The notes: generated by a model not told the origin, from the letters alone. Positions 1-12,828 are shown, numbered from the stretch's first letter. The stretch: DNA of 64,000 bases from Plasmopara viticola (GCA_001695595.3 MBPM02000013.1:558001-622000); one strand, 5' to 3'. Program-made: numbers and translations.

Positions 1-3000
1 GGTTTGTAGAGTAAACTATCTAGCGCAAACGCTAAAACAAAATGTTTTTCTTGCTTGCACAGAAGGGAAATGCGTTCTGCTAAACCTTTAAGCCATCCCG
101 AAGGTCCCCCTAGATCCGCTAACATCAGAGTCTTCTTTTAGATAAAGGAAATAGATGTGTTCATTCAAGTTCCATAGTCCACTCTAGAAACATCGTCCGG
201 CGGCAGCTTGCGCGGCGGCGGCTTCACCCAGTATTCAGTTTTTTGGCGGCACATCTTCGATGTTGTCTGGGACTAACATGGCCGTTTTATGTGATAATTG
301 TCTTCCGGACTGCTCCCACGCCGCTCGCACAACCAATTGCAGGCCATTTGCTAAATCGATTACTGGACCGCTCAAGTGAACCTCTTGTTCGATGGTTTGC
401 TTTACGCTTGCTTGCTTAATCTACACGCTCACTCGCTGGCTGCTTTCTTGATTGTTTGATTGAGCCACCGTGCTCAAGCGCCGGTGCAGCTCGAAGTTAA
501 GCTTGAGACCATATTCCACCAAGACAAACTATATGGCGCGAAGCTGTTAAAGAAGTAACTTCGCTAAATTCTTGCATGGAGATTGTGCAGACGACCTGCG
601 CGGAGTACTTCTAGAGCAATAAAGCGTAAATGTTATTCTCGGCACAGTAAAAACTTTGTGTCATGTACCCACTTCGAGCTTTCATCGGAAAGTCAGTTGC
701 TACTCGACAAGGTATGTGACGATTCACAAGCGTCTGTAGAACACTGCTCGCTTGCATTTTGATTACTGCAAGAGCTGACAGATTATGCTGTTGGCTAGGA
801 TTAAATTTGACATTGGAGGCCCTTGGCGCTTTCTTATTTTACTCGGAATGTCAGCGTTAAGTGATGGACAAGGACATGATTTATTCTACAATTCCGAAAA
901 AGGAAGCTATCTACCGCAAAGGATGCAGTCGAAAAGAAGCGCAAGCATTAGTATTTCTTGTCACATTCGCATACTTGGCTTTGAAGCAACATGCTGCTCT
1001 CATTTTACACATCAGAGCTACTCAAAATAGAGGCCTTATTTCTGATGATAGCGGCACATACGGCTACAGCACTGATGTTTTGTCAAATTGGTGAATCTCA
1101 ATTTCGCGAGGCCTACTCAAAGTTTTAAAGCTGTTATTTTCATTACGATATTCATAAGAAATACGCATAAAAGAAAGTTGCCGTCTTTAGTTTAGGACCT
1201 GTCTAAAGATAAGTATTTTTTGAGAAGAGCCCGGTAGAAGGTAAAACGTTTATCGAAAGCACAACTTCTAATGAAACAAATGCTACTAGCTTCAATTTAG
1301 TAGCTCTAAATAAGTTATGTAGTATGCATTTAGGCTGTATGGAATACGAAGTAAGCTTTGTTGGTGTGCAAAATTTTTTAGCGAACTGAATAGACGCTAA
1401 CAGCATATATTCATCAGAACAAAAAAAATATTGCGTATCATAGCGTATATCACGTCACGTTCGACAGGTTTGTGGCCATGTTGCAACCTAACTAAAAGTA
1501 ATGTTTGCGACGTTTATTGAGCGACGCATGTAATTTTACGAGGTCGACTAATATTCGCTTTTTGGAAAAGACTCTTATCGCACAAGCCGTCGCGGACAGC
1601 ACATCAAATTGATACGAAAAGCCAAACTCTAAAGTAGTTTGGTGAAAAAGTCAGAACGACAGATGCCGCAAGTGTTGTGTGGTCATTGCGCAAGAAATGT
1701 AACACTTATAGATTTCATTGCACGCTTCAACATCAGTCACCTAGCTCAATAGGAAGAGCTGCTAAGTATGACAGCGAGAATCCAAGACTAGTTAAAAAGG
1801 CTAGATCACGATTGTTTTTTTCGATATTTGTGATAATGTGTTGAAAGCGATATTAGCATCAATACTGGTAAGCAGAGGGGCGTATTATGGTTTTAGAGAA
1901 CGCTACGACTCATGCTATTTTTGCGCTGTGACACAGCGTATACATCAAGAAATGGTGAAACCAACACAGGCATTAAAAATTATTGATGACGCGACTGCTC
2001 GGCTTTGACTACAGAGTGACACTGTCTTAAACAATTGATAATAAACAGGTCATATGTGCTTTGAAATATACTCAAAGACTACGTAGGTATGTGGACATTT
2101 GTGCAAATGGCCTTCACATTCGAACAAGAGCGTTTATTGGAAATGTATGCTGTTGCGTAATTAATCGCTTTTAAACAAGTGGTAGGATGGTATAAACGAG
2201 AAGCAATGATGTCTACTTTTTGCGTGCACTAAGTTGACTTCTGTGGATTATGTTTCATTCTTCGCAAAAGAAGCCACGAGAGACGAGATGAATATTAAAG
2301 ATAGTCGTGTAACTCTTGATCACGATTAATTTGAGCAAAGCGGGCCAAGGATGTTTATAAGGGGATGAAAGTCGCTCGAAATATTCCACTTAAAGCATTT
2401 GAAATAGTTAAGCTTTGAGAAGAATTAGAACGAGACCAAACCGAACAAAGCCTCGTATGTTGTTTAATTTCCTTGAAGCGATGTGCGTGGACCACTTGTT
2501 GCAGAAAAGTCCAATTAGGCTGCTAGAGGCATCTCACACAGTAATCAAAACACATCTTCTTTTCTTACGAAACAATATGACAATTAAGCTACATACTAGC
2601 ATTAACACATCTTGACGCAGCACCGAATTCATCCATGTAGGACTGTTCGCGTGGACTACGCCGCTGAACACATTTCGAAGTCGAAAATTTAGTGTTGTAC
2701 GTTTCATATGCACCCAGCACAAAAGATCAAAATCCGGTTAGATTAGTACAAATGATCACAAGACCCATGCTACTCCTATTCTTTATTCAGGACATTTCCT
2801 GCTGATTAGTATCACCATCAGCTAAAAGTAATCTGTAAATAGCCATGATCCATCCGTTTCGCACTCGAAGGATTGCATCTGTGTCGTGTAATATACAAAT
2901 AATCGCTTTAAAGCAGCTAGGAAAAGATACTGAACTTTGTACACCGTCCAAAGTAGCTCACAAAAGGAGGAAATGCTTACCGCGCAAGCCATTTTTGTAA

Positions 3001-5329
3001 AATAGACTTTATCTGGTGAGAAAAGCTTGGCGAAGGCAGTTAATGAGACAAATTTGAATTTAATCAACCAAAACACGAGACTTATAATGGCTGCAGAGAG
3101 GAGGATGCTCATTGAGCTTTAAATCTTTAGGGTAAGGTGTATACGATCCGAACGTGAAAGGATGACGACCTTGAGCATGAATAAAGCGGTCAATCTTCAG
3201 CTTAAGTTAAAGGCGATCTTTATTTAATGGCAGTACTTCACCCAGAGAAAAAAGCGTAGAAGACTAAAGGAAGATAGCATGCTACTTCTAAGATGTGTCG
3301 CATCTTGGCGGTACTTGAATTAAAACTGTTCAATTCGCTGTGGAGTACACGATGAAGTTGAGCTAGTGACCTATACAGATGTAAGTTTGACTGCTCTCAT
3401 GCTCTCGAGACGACTCCGAAATTGAGCAACTCAATACACGAGATGGGCAATGGTCTTGAGAAGAAAAGATTTCGACGCATTATTCATCCTCTGTGTATTG
3501 CGCTAAACATACAAATGTCGTCGCCACAACTGAGCAGACAACGCGTGTGAACATTAGTGTAGCAGCCAGATCACGTTGTAGGCTTGGTGGCATTGAATTT
3601 ATAGCGGCAATTTTTTTTGAAAAGAGCAATCGATGTGCTTTAGCTAGTTCAGCAGTAAGCGTACTAACAATGCGCTACGTAAAAAGTCTGAGCCAGATAC
3701 CTTAGGATTTCACTTGGAAGAATGCTGTCAGGACTGACCATAGTGCAGGCGAGCTCCCAACTAATAGCCAATGAATTGTAAGAGAGTATAAAGCAAAACC
3801 AAAGCAAAAAGATCGCGTGCTACAAAGCGCGACTTATTGAGCAAGGCTTTACACAACGTTTAAAGATTTATAGTCACGAAGCCGCCGTTCATGGACATGA
3901 CAGCTTCCTTGACGATTTCTTCCATTCCTGCCAAAAAAGGGCCTCATACAGACATCGAAAGTTTCTTGTCTTTGACGCATAATTCCTTATGATAAATGGC
4001 GTGTCGATGAGACGTTTGAGCACCAAAAGTATTAAAGGTCAAACGCAAACTAACAGACTTTTTACATGCAGTTTTCGCAGCAATAAGATTGTATAGCGCA
4101 CAAAATTTCTTCGTGTTTGCTCATTAGAAAAAAGGGAGGCTTGAGATTTCCGTATTTAAAATTCGTGTATATGGTGTCGTCACGGAAGAAATGAGGTGGC
4201 AACAAAGAGCATTCAAGGCTTCATTTGTACTGTAAGATCTGGATAAGCTGTCAGTGTGTAATAATTTTAAATTTGCCAAGGGATCGTGTTGCGTCAGGTA
4301 AGCTACATTGCAGAGCTGATTGGGCGCTTTAACACGAGAGCCATTCATGATTTTTGTGATAGTGCGGAAACTGAGCTAGAAGCTGACATATCTTGGCCTA
4401 GATGGGGCAGTGACATTTTCTTTGGCGACAGGTCTTCATACAAAGATGGCGTTGCCGCTCCAATATTTCTTGCCAACAGCTCGTGCACAGATGACAATTT
4501 GCTGTCACTTATCTATACTCGACTAAACACTTTGGTCGGTCATAAGCACTCTTTTGGTATCCGACCAAGATCAAGGACGTATCGCCAAGGAGCTCATGTA
4601 ATGATAATTCCCTTTCATGTAGGGTTGCGCAATTATTTGTAGATCGCCATGAAGGCCGTTCTCACTCATATACATATTAAATTTTCAGTCAACACGATAT
4701 CATGATGATCAACAAAGCAAACTATCGCCGCATATTCAGCAATATTCTCCGCTGTTATCAGACTTTACAAAGCTTGCTTTGCGTGCGAATGACTACGACA
4801 AGACCCATTGTGCATTTCTTTTATTCCCAGCTCATTACATGTACGAGCTCAGCAGCAAGCAGGTTCGAGCTAGGCATATACAACTCGTTGATCATCCGTT
4901 AGAAAGCACAAATGTTTGCTTATGGTATAAGAAATCTTGAGCTTAAGGTTAATTTTGCTGTCTTTACCCTCACTACATAATTGTATGTTCAAAGAGTTTA
5001 TCATTTAGCATCCGTACGAACATCGACACACATACAAGTGAGAGTGGGTGCTGAAATGAAGTGAAATATATGTGGATAATGAACAGATGTCTTACCGTCT
5101 TTAACGCACCGAAAAGTAATAAATAATACAATTCCGCATGGTATTCGACCTTTGCCAATCGACCGATAGATGCGTATCCAGAAAGCGCAGGATTTGGAAT
5201 GCAGCTCAGCTTTTAACCAATCAAGCGAAGTCTAACAAAATAGTGATCAAAAGTCTAATGCCTTTGCCTACGCAGGAAACTATCTTAATTCGTACAAAGA
5301 ATGCGACTTTTTGCTTCGCTATTTCGAAC
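1..5329. other. Gene-poor AT-rich tract
   Basis: No open frame here exceeds about 120 codons or resembles a known protein. The only structure I could link elsewhere is a segment near 4369-4640 that is a diverged partner of a segment near 28353-28600 (separate entries). The first kilobase has many scattered CTTG/CTCG-type tetranucleotides, probably eroded simple sequence. A tRNA-like D-arm near 1743 was examined and rejected. Confidence 0.6.
4369..4640 (+). repeat. Dispersed repeat fragment, partner of 28353-28600
   Basis: The two segments share a core reading TTGGCCTAGAxGxGGCAGTGA, followed by alternating matches over about 200 bases and a shared tail (AGxTCAAGxACxxGTATCGC). Both lie in the same orientation. 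An open frame of 118 codons crosses this copy and a 64-codon frame crosses the other, but the two frames do not give clearly similar proteins, so this is best read as a decayed mobile-element fragment rather than a gene. Confidence 0.5.
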
Positions 5330-5697
5330 TATACGATGCTAAACGCGCTTATTTATAACATTAGCATCAAGGAAACAAGATCTCGATGAAAGATTTGGGT
5401 GATTCCGAACAAGCTCTCCAAGAACCAGATCGATATTAGCTTTACACGCGTAGCACTCTTCTTTTTCAGCATTCGACGTCTTGGAGCACTAAAAATGGAT
5501 TCTAAAATTTCGTACCTGTCAAACCGTAGGTTTTGATAACTCTGCAGAGGAGACTTGTACTCATCGACAAGTATGTGAGTAATTCGATTTTTATTCTGGA
5601 AGGTTATCAAACTTATTTGCAACTCCGACAATTTTTAAGACCTGAAATGCAGCTCTCGACTTCTTTTTCGCGACAGCTGCATCTTACATATCTGCCA
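5330..5697 (+). repeat. Duplicated block P, copy 1
   Basis: About 365 bases here match 15316-15680 in the same orientation with scattered substitutions and a few small indels. The copies begin at a shared TATACGATGCTAAACG and end at a shared CATATCTGCC. It is part of a set of five blocks (P, Q, R, S, T) that occur twice between 5.3 and 15.7 kb in different order and orientation. No coding function was recognised. It is probably a transposon fragment. Confidence 0.85.
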
Positions 5698-7393
5698 ATT
5701 TGTCAAGCCCAATGATACGACAAAGATCCATTTTGATGTACAGAATATCGGACGGAAACTTCAGCGATCGAAAAATACCAACTAAATGGTAAGATATGCA
5801 TTAGTCTGTGATTATCTGGACGGACAGAGCCATCAGATTTCGTCGACTAATGGACCACAACGTTTAGTCGACGACCACGGTAAAAACACTGTCTTCAGCC
5901 TGCTCTCGGACACAAGTCCAATACCAGCGACTTATCCTATGATATTTTTGCTACCAGTGCACAGCCCAAGGATAAGAATAGAAGCTCACGATCCAACGTG
6001 CGATCTGACTACTCTTTTGGCAGCCCTACCAATGCCGTGAGGACAGACCCGAAACGTCTCGACCGACCAAGGTGGCCACCACGATTCTTTTGGCTACGCC
6101 GACAATCGACCCACAATTAGAGACAGAAACAAACGTTGATCATTCAGGCCTGGGATCGACAGCCAAGCCAAAATTCGTGCTTTTTGATAACTTTTTTGAA
6201 GTTGTGCTAGGAATAAATTAAATTCAGCGATTGACAACAAATACATGATTTTCAGCAAAACACATCTTTTCAGCACCACGCCTTCTACCAAGTTGGCTAT
6301 TATGTTGCAAGCTGGACATGATGAAGTCCTTCACTATAAAAATAACACAAGGAAGTGTGCATACTTTATAGTAGCTTTTCACTGTGCATTTTTTGCAGAC
6401 TAACCATTTATACTACGGCTCTATCAGCTATCAACTTTAAACAAAGGAGATAAATAATCGCTGATTATTGCCCGCGCAAATAGCAAAAATAGCTTGAGCC
6501 AAGCTTGGAGTAGTCCAAGCGCGTACTGCATGCAATGTAGGCTTATATTGAAGTCACTGTATGTTTCTTTTCACGATGTGTGTTGTAACATGCTCACTAA
6601 CCGGGAATAATTTGGTGTATGCAATCTACCAAATGCTGCATGACCACAATGAAAGCAAGACGGGAGTATTGATTCGGATTTAGCACAAAGATTTTTAGTA
6701 GGTAGCATGAGGAGATAAGAAAACTTGAATTGGGCTAGCAGTAATTCAATTGATGATGATTAAAGACAATTATATCGTTGCTCAATCTCTATCGGACCAT
6801 ACTGAGCGATGCAGTCTAATCTAGTAGAACAATTTCGTTTAGTTCTCCATCACCATTTAAAAGGTTCCTACCTTGTCGTTGTGATTTGCTTAAGCACGTC
6901 AAGCTATTTTATGACCAATGATGCTGACGCTCGAGCCTACACCAAACAATTTTCAAGCATTTAGACGCTAGCACAATTTAGATTAACGAGCTACTGATCA
7001 TTAAGTTTGTTGACTTGAAAAGTAACAACCCCAGCATTAAAGGGACTTAAAAATCTTTGCTGCTCGTTATGATTTCAATTCAAAACATGAAACAAAACAA
7101 GCACTAGAAGTACGCATTTAACTGTTGCTTCACTTTCCTATCTGGGAATGAGTCACATATGGAATTCAAGCGAGTATTGCTCATCGTTGACACAACTTTC
7201 ACACCGTTGATGGATTGCTCGCGTAAACGTAATGCAGCTGGCATTTTAGTACGCTTTGATGCTCACCTGTTCGTAAACTAATAATCGCACAAGTGAACAT
7301 ACCATACCTACTACTTACGCTTGCAGTGATCCTTGATTACAAGTGTAATGATTCATTTAACTGTGCAATTTCCATAAAACCGCTTAATGTATT
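5698..7393. other. Unassigned AT-rich sequence
   Basis: The part at 5776-6300 is less AT-rich than its surroundings and has an 84-codon frame at 5786-6040, possibly old element coding sequence, but no motif was recognised. Nothing else can be supported. Confidence 0.4.
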
Positions 7394-7604
7394 AAGCTAA
7401 ATAATAATTCTAAACTCGTGCGCTGACGGTGTGTAACACGCCTGCACCCTAGTACAAGCATACCTCGAGTGCGTTAGTTGTTAACGACTGAATTCGGCTA
7501 TGTTCATGCTGCAACATGGATTATACTGCTGACCTTTGAACATCAAACCATGTAAAAAATCAGCCTTGACCGTCAAATTTAACACTACTCATTTTAGAAT
7601 TTTT
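7394..7604 (+). repeat. Duplicated block Q, copy 1
   Basis: About 210 bases match 12618-12828 in the same orientation at roughly 95 percent by eye. This includes the shared CGCCTGCACCCTAGTACAAG and ACATGGATT followed by ACCTTTGAACATCAAACCATG. It is the best-conserved of the duplicated blocks, which suggests relatively recent duplication. Confidence 0.9.
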
Positions 7605-7607
7605 TCT

Positions 7608-7846
7608 CATATCTACTTTATGAAGAATAGTCTCCCCTTTTCTGCGATCTCGTTACTTCCCGATTAACACCTGCGTCTTTTCGCACTTAATGGATCAATC
7701 AATATCTTTGATTCTACCGCCTTTTGCGCTTCAAATTGATTTCTTTGGGGTCTTTTCGCACAGTATTAACTTATTTTGTCCAACTTTCGGAATCTAATAT
7801 TCTCAAAGGTAGTAATTTTTGAAAGCATAATGGTACGTGCTTTACC
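7608..7846 (+). repeat. Duplicated block R, copy 1
   Basis: This block matches 12890-13126 in the opposite orientation. It directly follows block Q in both copies, so relative to Q it has flipped in one of them. Shared landmarks include TCTCCCCTTTTCTGCGATCT and the segment around TCCAACTTTCGGAATCTAAT. Confidence 0.85.
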
Positions 7847-8236
7847 ATTGTTTTTCAAATTTGATTTGCAAAAAGCCCAGCTTTCGCGGCAACACTTAAT
7901 TCTTGAATAGGATACGAACAGTAACAAGGTCGGGTCGTCGTTAATAAAGGGAATGCCGCACTTTTTAAGACTATAACACCAGCAAAATGAATTAATTTTT
8001 TAGATACTCAGCTGGAGCAGAAAGACGTAGCAGCTATAGCACACGTTTTCTAATCAGGGAAGGCCATCTTAACAGACGCCTTATGGGCAAAATTGATCAG
8101 AAAGAAAGTGACCGCAGCTTAACGAACTCGTCCGGAGAGGGTTTTGACGGTATAACAAGCAACTGCATGTGGGACTTGCGATCGGGAATTTTCCTTTCAC
8201 AGCAGCCAGCGTTTTCATTTCGCAAAGCAATGGATT
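7846..8236 (+). repeat. Duplicated block S, copy 1
   Basis: About 390 bases match 14950-15312 in inverted orientation. Shared stretches include AAAAAGCCCAGCTTTCGCGG and, near the other end, CAACTGCATGTGGGA. Copy 1 runs straight from block R and leads into the hendecad-repeat reading frame at 8264. Confidence 0.85.
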
Positions 8237-8263
8237 AATGCGATTGAGCAGCTTGAGGCCCGA

Positions 8264-8464
8264 ATGAATTCACAACTATGTGACAAGGTGAAGCACGTGG
8301 TCCAAGATGAGATACAGCAACTTGAGCACCGGGTCCGCGATGAGGTCCAGCAAATACATCATCGTGTCCGCGACCAGGTGCAACTTTACCACAACGAAGT
8401 GCAGTTGGAACGAGGTTCAGCAGTCAGAGAAGAGCGTCTGCAGCGAGATCCAGCAACTCGTTGA
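8264..8464 (+). pseudogene. Short coiled-coil reading frame with 11-residue repeats (probable element relic)
   Basis: A 66-codon frame carries three consecutive 33-base repeats encoding an 11-residue unit: DEIQQLEHRVR, DEVQQIHHRVR, DQVQLYHNEVQ. Hydrophobic residues fall at positions 3, 6 and 10 of each unit, the pattern of a hendecad coiled coil. The frame stays open upstream without a clear start and is embedded in the duplicated-block region. I therefore read it as the surviving part of a gag-like or other element-encoded coiled coil rather than an intact host gene. The family is unknown. Confidence 0.4.
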
Positions 8465-8892
8465 AAAACAAAGAAGAACGGATATTTTTTTCACAACATT
8501 AAGGCTGCAGCGTATAACACTAATGTCTTTGACACCTTTAAAAACCTCGGCACATCGTACCAACTAAGACCAATCGTGAATTTAAATGAAGGTTTGAAAA
8601 AGCTTTACCAAGCGCAGTCGTGAACGTTCCCGTGGTTTAAGTCGGCGACCTCATTTCCGCCTTATTCTTCCCATCGACACCTGCAGTGCTACGCGAATGG
8701 GGTCACGATCAAGTAAATGCTCCGAGCTTAGTAATAAATGAAGATTTCGGCATCGTATAGGAAGATGGCATTAAAGTACGCCGCCACAAAAGGCAACGTT
8801 ACCTGATGACCCCCTAAATTTGCACATGTTACGGACTTCATTTTTGTAAATAGCAAAATTTCCAAAAATTTGCGCAGTCGACGAATAAAATA

Positions 8893-9483
8893 CATGCTGC
8901 GTGAAACAAATGATTTATCAAAATCAATTATTGCCTAAAGAGGGCGCTAATTAGTGCAAAAATCTTAATTAATTCGTACGTAGCATCTTTAGCATTAGAA
9001 CGTAGTAGGCCACATACACTTTCTGAATGATATCCCGAAAGCAACAGCACGATCCCGCGGATAGGAACGATTTTGATGAAAAAGCTAGTAAGCAAGAATA
9101 ATATCTAAATTTAAGATTACACCTGAGGGCAAACTCGTCTCTACAGAGACCGATTTTGCGATTCACCTGCTTTTTGTAAAATTCATATTTAAATTGTCTC
9201 GACACCTTTGCAAGACAAAAACAAAAAAAGCCGTGGTCAAGTAGGTGCGTAAAGGCTTCAGTTTCGTTTGTGAAGGCTGCTCATTGCGAAATTACAAATT
9301 GCTTGGTCTTTAGTCGAGTGACAGCGGAATCATATTCATATCAAAGAAAGCCGAATCTCGATATGATACTTTGAATTTGATACGTCGTTTAGCTCAACGT
9401 ACCACCTCCGAGGACCAAATATAGTAAAGCGCTGTAATGCGACTTTGATAGAGAAGATATGTATGTTTGTCAAGGAGAAGCAT
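8893..9483 (+). repeat. Duplicated block T, copy 1
   Basis: About 590 bases match 14346-14938 in direct orientation. The copies share GAGGGCAAACTCGTCTCTAC, CCGAATCTCGATATGATAC and CTCAACGTACCACCTCCGAG, and differ by scattered substitutions and small indels. In copy 2 it abuts inverted block S. In copy 1 it is separated from S by about 650 bases. Confidence 0.9.
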
Positions 9484-10063
9484 ATTAATTTGGATGAGTG
9501 CGAATGCAATCGAATTCCTTGTCCCGCTAAATTATATTCATTCGGAATTTTTTTAAGTCCGATAACTTTTTTGGAGTCAAACTGATCTTACGTAAGAGAC
9601 CTTGGAGAAAAAGGGTCTCGGAGCGTTAGTGGAGATCCAGGCTGTCTCAGCCCATTCAAGTAGAAAGGCGTAAGGCCTATAGATGCATGTGCCTGCGAAC
9701 TCGACCAACGCTCAGTCGCCACATACTGCGCAGCGTACTTTATAGCACACTGTAAACCTTTTTCTGTTCGATCACCTGTTTAAGAATGACCCGAGGATGA
9801 CGCTGCCAAGCAAGTTTCGTATAGCTGGGACAGCGTTTGAAAAAATGCTATCGAAAATCGAAGGTCCTCTATCAAACGCCGTCATGTCCGAAGGACCATG
9901 TTATTTAATACAACGTTCATAACAGGCTTTACTCGCTAGATTTACTAGCTTAACAATGTGCCAAACACATCCGCTTACACATGCGACACATAACACGACA
10001 ATACTAAAGCAAGCGAAATGCATTGCCGAGGCTTGCAGGCTTTCGACAGCCTCTCCGTTTTAA
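9484..10063. other. Unassigned sequence
   Basis: No gene was seen. A short stretch near 9740-9790 (ending in GATCACCTG) weakly resembles 59160-59215, perhaps another dispersed element fragment. Confidence 0.4.
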
Positions 10064-10305
10064 CATAGTCTGTAAGGAATCAAACGTATGAGCCGAGGAT
10101 ACGACTTTTTGATAGATCTCATAGGCTCTATACGAGGATACGACTTTTTGATAATTCTCATAGGCTCTATCAAAAAGTCGTATCCTCGGCTTATACGTTT
10201 GATTCCTTACGGACTATGCCAAAGATACGACGTATTGATTGAGCCTATGAGATCTATAAAAAAGTCGTATCCTCGGCTCATACGTTTGATTCCTTACCGA
10301 CTATG
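10064..10305. mobile_element. Nested foldback/MITE-like element
   Basis: The left end reads CATAGTCTGTAAGGAATC and the right end is its near-perfect reverse complement (GATTCCTTACCGACTATG). A second right-type end occurs inside at about 10198-10216. Long inverted arms sit between them: the segment with ATACGACTTTTTGATA occurs twice on the left and its complement twice on the right. The 10064-10216 part is a complete element by itself, and the rest adds a duplicated right arm. It has no coding capacity. No clear target-site duplication was seen. Confidence 0.8.
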
Positions 10306-11640
10306 CTGTCATCTTTGGCCACCTACCTGCACGCTTGGGTCTACCATAATGTTGTTGAATTCGATCAAATTGACTCCTTTACTTATGTGATCACTTATTG
10401 GAGTATCTTAAAGTTTATCATGCATGATGACTTTGTCGCTCAAAACACGATCTGAAACCAATTTGATGAGCTACTCCAAAGTAGAACAGACCGTTTGCAC
10501 ACTACAATGATGTGATCGAATGCATAAGTCGATGTCCATCCGAACCTGCATTGCTGTTGGGCTGAATTGAGGTCTCCAAGGCGTACGAGCCGGAATAAGG
10601 TAGGCTTACTAGGATTATTATTTCAAGACGGGCGTGCCTTGGTGTTGCCGCAAGTCGCCGTTGGCAGAAACAGATTTAAGAAAAGGCATTCCTGCGTTGC
10701 GTGAATTAAATATAAAAGATCTCTTAGCCTCCTGCTGTGATCACAATATCCCCTTGTGCAGGCCCCACAGCGTCGATGCGCTGTCTAAAATCGCCACATT
10801 TTAAACCTTATATAAGAATGGACAATGCACTCAGTCCGTCTTATGTGGTTAATGGTGCTGAGGTAAACGCTAGAGTGCCCAGACACACTTGGCAGCTCAC
10901 AAACTTAGGTGACAAATACTGGGCTTGAGTGACAAAAAGACAAAACCAACTGCCGCATGACCACACATTCCCATCTCATCAGTAAGATGAAGCGCGGTAA
11001 CATCGCTTTAAAAAGATGCTGGGCACCTCATAACACATCTAAGGCTCAAATTCTCGTAGATTGTGAGCCCTCATACAGACCCCTAAATCTCTTTGGGTGC
11101 GTCGACATTGTCGCCGTTACTGCATAGGCCAATTAAATTTAGCGTCTTTGTCTTGCGCTGAAAAGTGCATAAAAAGCTCTATATTCACATCCATTTAATA
11201 TGCCTGACGAAGCCATTTGTCAACGAGCTTTCAACCTTGGTCATTTTGCCTCTCATAGTCTGTCGGGCAAAAACGTTAGTTGGTCGGCATATTGGGCCTA
11301 CCAAGCTCGTTTTCTTCACGACTGTTTTTTTTTTGCAAAAAATGATCTTTCTTTTTTTCAACGAACGGGTCGTATCGTCAGATGTGCAAGCCTGGGCATA
11401 CTGCAAAGGGCGTACATCCTGATACACTCAATGGTTAGCCGCTTCGTGATTAATCGCGTAACCTTATTGTCATATAATCATTAGCCCCTTCCGATGGATC
11501 TACGCTGCTTGGACCGAAGCAAAATAATCCGTTCTTGACCGTTCTTGTCGGGTTGCGGAAGTACGCAGCTGATAAGATAGTTGGACGTGTCACATACAAC
11601 GCTACAAAAAAATGCCGCGCCAACAAAGTTAAAACAGGAG
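10306..11640. other. Gene-poor tract downstream of a Gypsy relic
   Basis: Several frames of 60-95 codons overlap on both strands at 11165-11484, none recognisable. Given the reverse-transcriptase relic just above on the minus strand, part of this is probably the 3' half or LTR of that decayed element. Confidence 0.35.
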
Positions 11641-11649
11641 CCTGTTGTC

Positions 11650-11875
11650 GACATTCCTCGATACCATCTGGTCAAGCGGCAAGGCTGCTTGTAAAGCAGT
11701 CGAAGACTTTATTTTTCCTCTGCCAGAAACACATTTGTTCAAGCTGGCATAAAGATTGTTGGTCCTCATCACCTGCCCAAAGTTGGAGTAGAAGTCCTCA
11801 ATGTGTCTTCAGATTTCTTTTCGAACGACGGCGGACGATTATATCGTCAAAGTATGTCTGAGCAAACGCTCGTGA
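11650..11875 (-). pseudogene. Ty3/Gypsy reverse transcriptase relic
   Basis: The minus strand encodes the Gypsy RT active-site region: QTYFDDIIV (the YxDD box, here FDDI), then a segment ending in LKTH. After a frame change come NNLYASLNKCVF and then KVFDCF, which match the usual order in Gypsy pol (Y-x-D-D-I-x-V, LYxNLxKCxF, LGC). A stop codon and at least one frame change interrupt it, so it is dead. The minus-strand frame at 12274-12434, which includes YTPTTLLKFNQEIYATL, may be upstream polyprotein sequence but was not identified. Confidence 0.65.
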
Positions 11876-12617
11876 TAGTAGAAGCAAGTGTGGTTAGCTG
11901 TCGTCTAGTAATTTGATAGCCCTTGTCATTTCTCTGGTCATTCTTTTCGCTTAGCGCCAAGACCGCCACGAGGGGTCCCTAATTTGAATTCAGTGATGGC
12001 CACTTACTGAAGCCACAACACTATACACCGTGCACTGAAAACCTTTAGCAAGATAGAATGAGTGTTTGTACGTGTGCCGCAGCATTGTTTGAATTATTTA
12101 AGGATGGACCAGTCGTAACTCTCTTTTTAAGTTTGAGAAAAGAAAGTTGGTCGGGTTTTGACGCTCCAACAATATCATTCTTTACCCTACCACACTGATC
12201 TCCTTGATATGCAGCACTTCGTGCCTAACCTTGCCAGTTTAGATGGCGGGTCTTTCGCCACCAAATTGAAGTTTTATTTAGCAAGGAGACCGGGTCCGTA
12301 GGATCTTATAAAATTCGACGTCATGTCTAGATTTGGATCAGCCCCTTGTATGCCATACACCTTTAAGGTCGCGTATATCTCCTGATTGAATTTCAGTAAC
12401 GTCGTTGGTGTATAAACATGACTAATCAAAGCCATTTCGTGCAAACTTAAGCAGCTGTCACTTAAGGTCTTGATCCGTTAATCAATCCAAAGATCGCGTC
12501 ATTTCAGCCACGCATGACCGAGTTTAAGTCATGCTTGTCCACGTCAAGAAAAAAGCTGACTTTGAGCTGTCAAATGAACAGCCAGACTTATTTTAGCCTT
12601 GAAAGCGTCAATGTATG
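11876..12617. other. Probable remainder of decayed element
   Basis: No host gene was seen. A 53-codon minus-strand frame at 12274-12434 has protein-like composition but is unidentified. It lies upstream of the Gypsy RT relic in the same orientation. Confidence 0.3.
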
Positions 12618-12828
12618 AAGCTAAATAATAGTTCTGAACTCGTGCGCTGACGTTGTGTAACACGCCTGCACCCTAGTACAAGCATACCTCGAGTGCTTTA
12701 GTTGTTAACGACTGGCTTCGGCTATGTTCATGCTGCAACATGGATTGTACCGATGACCTTTGAACATCAAACCATGTAAAAAATCAGCTTTGACCGTCAA
12801 ATTTAACACTACTCATTTTAGAATTTTA
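12618..12828 (+). repeat. Duplicated block Q, copy 2
   Basis: This is the direct copy of 7394-7604. It differs by few substitutions. It is followed after about 60 unrelated bases by inverted block R. Confidence 0.9.

Noticed and set aside
1736..1790. tRNA-like segment (TAGCTCAATAGGAAGAGCT resembling a D-arm)
   Set aside because: No TTCGAAT-type T-arm, no proper anticodon stem of 5 pairs with 7-base loop, and no matching acceptor strands. At best a dead fragment.
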